A stretch of 64,000 bases of DNA from the NCBI RefSeq assembly GCF_025698545.1, contig NC_068576.1:56828094-56892093 (forward strand). The letters are read 5' to 3'. The notes beneath the pieces were generated by a model. It did no database searches, was not told where the DNA came from, and worked only from the letters and a program-made list of their open reading frames with translations. Positions 61,433 to 64,000 of the stretch are shown here, one piece after another. Every line of letters begins with the position of its first letter. The first letter of the stretch is position 1. This DNA is from Gossypium raimondii. Lineage: Eukaryota; Streptophyta; Magnoliopsida; Malvales; Malvaceae. The position numbers were made by a program, and so were the translations under genes.

Positions 61433-62062
61433 AAGTGACCTTAAAGATCATTACAAGCAGTCAAATCGATGTTTCCAGTAGCCGGAAAGCTGTTGTAATC
61501 CATGTTCCCTACAGATTGAGCAAAGCTTTTCGTAGGGTTCATGTTAAGCTCGTGAGGGAACTCGAAAGGAAGTTCAGTGGCAAGGTGGGGGTTGTTTCAT
61601 GTTCGAGTCATTGGGGATTTGTAAGTCAGACTTTTTGGGTTGGGTCATTTTTGGTTTGGGTTGTTTCTCTTTTATAGTCCGCACGTTTTCTCAGTTTTAA
61701 CTTAGTTTATCCTTACATGATAGGATGTGATTCTCATTTCCACCCGAAGGATATTAAGGCCTCCAAAAAAGGGCTCTGCTGTTCAGAGGCCACGCAGCCG
61801 TACATGAGGCAATGCTCGAAGATATCATTTTACCTGCCGAGATTGTCGGGAAGCGTCGATGGATTGAAGATGAATAAGGTACAAACAGTATGTAGTTATT
61901 GATGCTAATGCTAATTCATTCTGTGCCACCCTTGTTGTGTAGGTGTATTTGCACCCGAAGGAACAAAACAACACGGAGTATAAACTCGAGACCTTTTCTA
62001 CGGTTTACCGGAAGCTTGCCGGAAAGGATGTTGTGTTTGAGTTACCCGGTACAGTGACATAG
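61433..62062 (+). pseudogene. Truncated ribosomal protein eS7 (RPS7) pseudogene with retained introns
   Basis: Exon-like pieces read [20 protein letters not shown] then [20 protein letters not shown] and LERKFSGK (to about 61583); DVILISTRRILRPPKKGSAV and QRPRS (about 61724-61800); VHEAMLEDIILPAEIVGKR (about 61801-61880); and [20 protein letters not shown] then [16 protein letters not shown] to a TAG at 62060-62062. These match cytosolic 40S protein eS7. The first exon with the start codon is missing, and small deletions around 61798 and 61855 break the frame. Intron sequences with GT and AG ends remain, so this arose from genomic duplication, not from a cDNA. Confidence 0.9.
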
Positions 62063-64000
62063 ATAGATCCTTTTCAAGTGTATTGACACTTCGTGTTTTG
62101 GTCTTCTTTGCCTCCAAAACTGTTTTGTTGTAGTGTATCTTAAAATTTTGGCATTCATTTCATTATATAGTGCATCAAGCTGAATGTTCAATTAGGAAAA
62201 CAGCTATAAAATAGAATTTATCATCTTGAAGAAAACGGTTGAGGGGTTGGTAATTGATTACCAGTCTTAGCTTATCAAAGAGCGGCTCATCAGGCTAGAA
62301 GTTCACTCAACTAAGACCCACTTAAAAGTTCTTCCTGTCACATTCTAAATCTCTTGCAGTTTTGTTATCAACTCTTGGCCGCGGGAGACCTAAATTAAGC
62401 TCGTTAATTATATAAGTTTTTTCTATCACTCAAAAGAAGTTAAAACTATTTTACATATCACCACTCTATTAAAATATTTTATAATCTTATACATTTTCTG
62501 TAAAACTCTCTAAAACTATCATTAACGGTTCTTGGTATACTGTGTGAATCGCTTCTAATCTCCAAAACCATATTTTATATCAACATAAATGTTAAAAAAG
62601 AAAAAAGAACAAAACCCAGTTCAATACCCTTGTCTGGACCGATATACCTGTCAATTCTCGGGCCAACTAATCCAATCAATCTGATCCAATTCCAACAACA
62701 TTCTATCAAAATCCTTTATGATCATTATATTCTTTGTAAACTCTTCAAAACCATCACTAACAGCATTGAATATATAATGTGAACCGCTTTCAACCTTCAA
62801 AACCATATTTTGTATCAACAAAAATGTTTTAAAAAAAATCCAGTTTAATACCCTTATCTAAACCGATACAATCCTCAGTTCCTGATCCAACTGGTCCAAT
62901 CAATCATCTGAACCAGTTCCAAGAACCCTTTTACAGGTGAGTAATGTGGGGGTCTCTAAATATGTGGATCAACCACTTTTAAGGACTTCATTGTCTTCAG
63001 CTCTGATTCCCTATCGTCCAACACGAGCCAGGTCGACAACACATAGCCAAACACTGCTCACATGCCATTGCCCAAACTTCACTTATGCACATTAGGTAAC
63101 TTGTCCTTAACCCAAATAATATAACCTAACCTAAGGTCCTCATCTATTAGGGTCCCATTTTACTTTTGAACATCTCCATCGGCCTCACAATATTGTTTCA
63201 AAAAATGGGTCTGAACATATAGATAAAATAAGAGTTGAAAAATCAACATTTTCTATCTGCCCCCTGGTGAAGTAGGGTCAAGTGGATATTGGACCTCATA
63301 TCCATAAAGGGACCACTTTTTTGGCTAGGCTCTGTTCCCTGGTTTGGGATCTTTGGTCACTCTTGTTTACACTTGCATTCACCATAAGACATGGACACAA
63401 CTACTGGTACCATTCCTTTCCTCCAAGATCGCTTCCGGTACAATGATGTTGGGGGTTGCAGATACTGTGATTCGATTTTATAATGGTGATTATCTGAATC
63501 AATTGAATTAAAATAGTAAAATGAATTTGAAACGATGATATTATTACAAAATATTGATCATTCTTATGCCTTTGTTGAGTCAATGTCTATTGTACTAAAA
63601 CAGTGAAGATTCAAAAAGTACTAGATTCCTGCATTAATTTTTAAGATGGTGCCATTTTGTCAAAACTTTAGAATAAATTTCGTTACTAGTCTTTGTATTA
63701 TTTATAAATTGTGGATTTGATTCTTCTAGTTTGGTCATTTTAGTCATCATATTTTTCAATTTTAAAACTTCAGTTATTATCAAATAGCACTTATTAAATT
63801 CATTAAAATAAGTTAATCTATTTCCAAATTTTGATGTGGTAAATGTATTAACCCGTGTAATGCCATATTAGTTTGTTGTTTCCACATATTACAAAAAAAA
63901 GATCCAGATAATGAATATAACTGTTGTCGTTTTACGTCAAGATTGAAATTTTGAAACTCAAGAATTATTAAGGACTATGAATGATCGAATTGAAGAACAT
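62063..64000. other. Spacer at the right end of the window
   Basis: A tandem or related repeat with TCCAAAACCATATTTTxTATCA and CAGTTCAATACCCTTxTCT occurs twice (about 62560-62700 and 62790-62930). From 62940 to 63480 the sequence is less AT-rich but has no long frame on either strand and no recognised domain. It may be the edge of a gene or transposon that continues beyond the window. Confidence 0.4.

Overview
This is a window of plant nuclear DNA from a dicot. It is strongly AT-rich. Five protein-coding genes with canonical GT-AG introns or single exons, one microRNA gene, a large plastid-DNA insertion and many transposon remnants account for most of the recognisable content. The dispersed foldback repeats look like those I associate with cotton (Gossypium), but that assignment is from memory and could not be tested here.

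Layout. 1-6.2 kb is gene-poor repeat DNA with an LTR-like fragment and an isolated promoter-like patch. About 6.17-11.59 kb is one colinear insertion of chloroplast DNA (NUPT) carrying the rps12 5' exon, clpP, psbB, psbT, psbN, psbH and the start of petB. psbB is broken by stops and a frameshift and clpP is truncated. 12.75-13.51 kb is a single-exon AP2/ERF gene of the CRF type (+). 14.26-14.61 kb is an RNase H fragment from a retroelement. 17.60-22.24 kb is a 14-exon CCR4-like nuclease gene (-). About 25.84-26.10 kb is a MIR319 gene (+) with a TATA box and a perfect mature miR319 sequence. 27.5-33.9 kb is a 9-exon CRM-domain (CFM3-type) organelle RNA-splicing factor (-). 35.1-43.1 kb is a 14-exon SMP/C2-domain membrane-contact-site protein (-). 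44.7-45.1 kb is a GC-rich MITE with a target-site duplication. 48.25-51.04 kb is a solo LTR of 2787 bp flanked by GCCAT duplications. 54.6-55.95 kb is a 3-exon R2R3-MYB gene (+). 61.43-62.06 kb is a truncated, frameshifted ribosomal protein eS7 pseudogene that still carries introns. The rest is AT-rich spacer with foldback repeats.

The reading frame was followed through every exon of the four multi-exon genes; exon lengths and phases sum to uninterrupted proteins of 477 or 509, 868, 816 or 820, and 292 aa. There is no operon logic. The genes are independent: two transcription factors, one mRNA-decay nuclease, one organelle splicing factor, one lipid-transfer/tether protein and one regulatory microRNA. 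No clearly undescribed system was found. The most informative local observations are the MIR319 locus, the decayed plastid insertion, a very recent tandem duplication in the CFM3 gene that created a decoy splice acceptor, and the dense foldback elements in introns.
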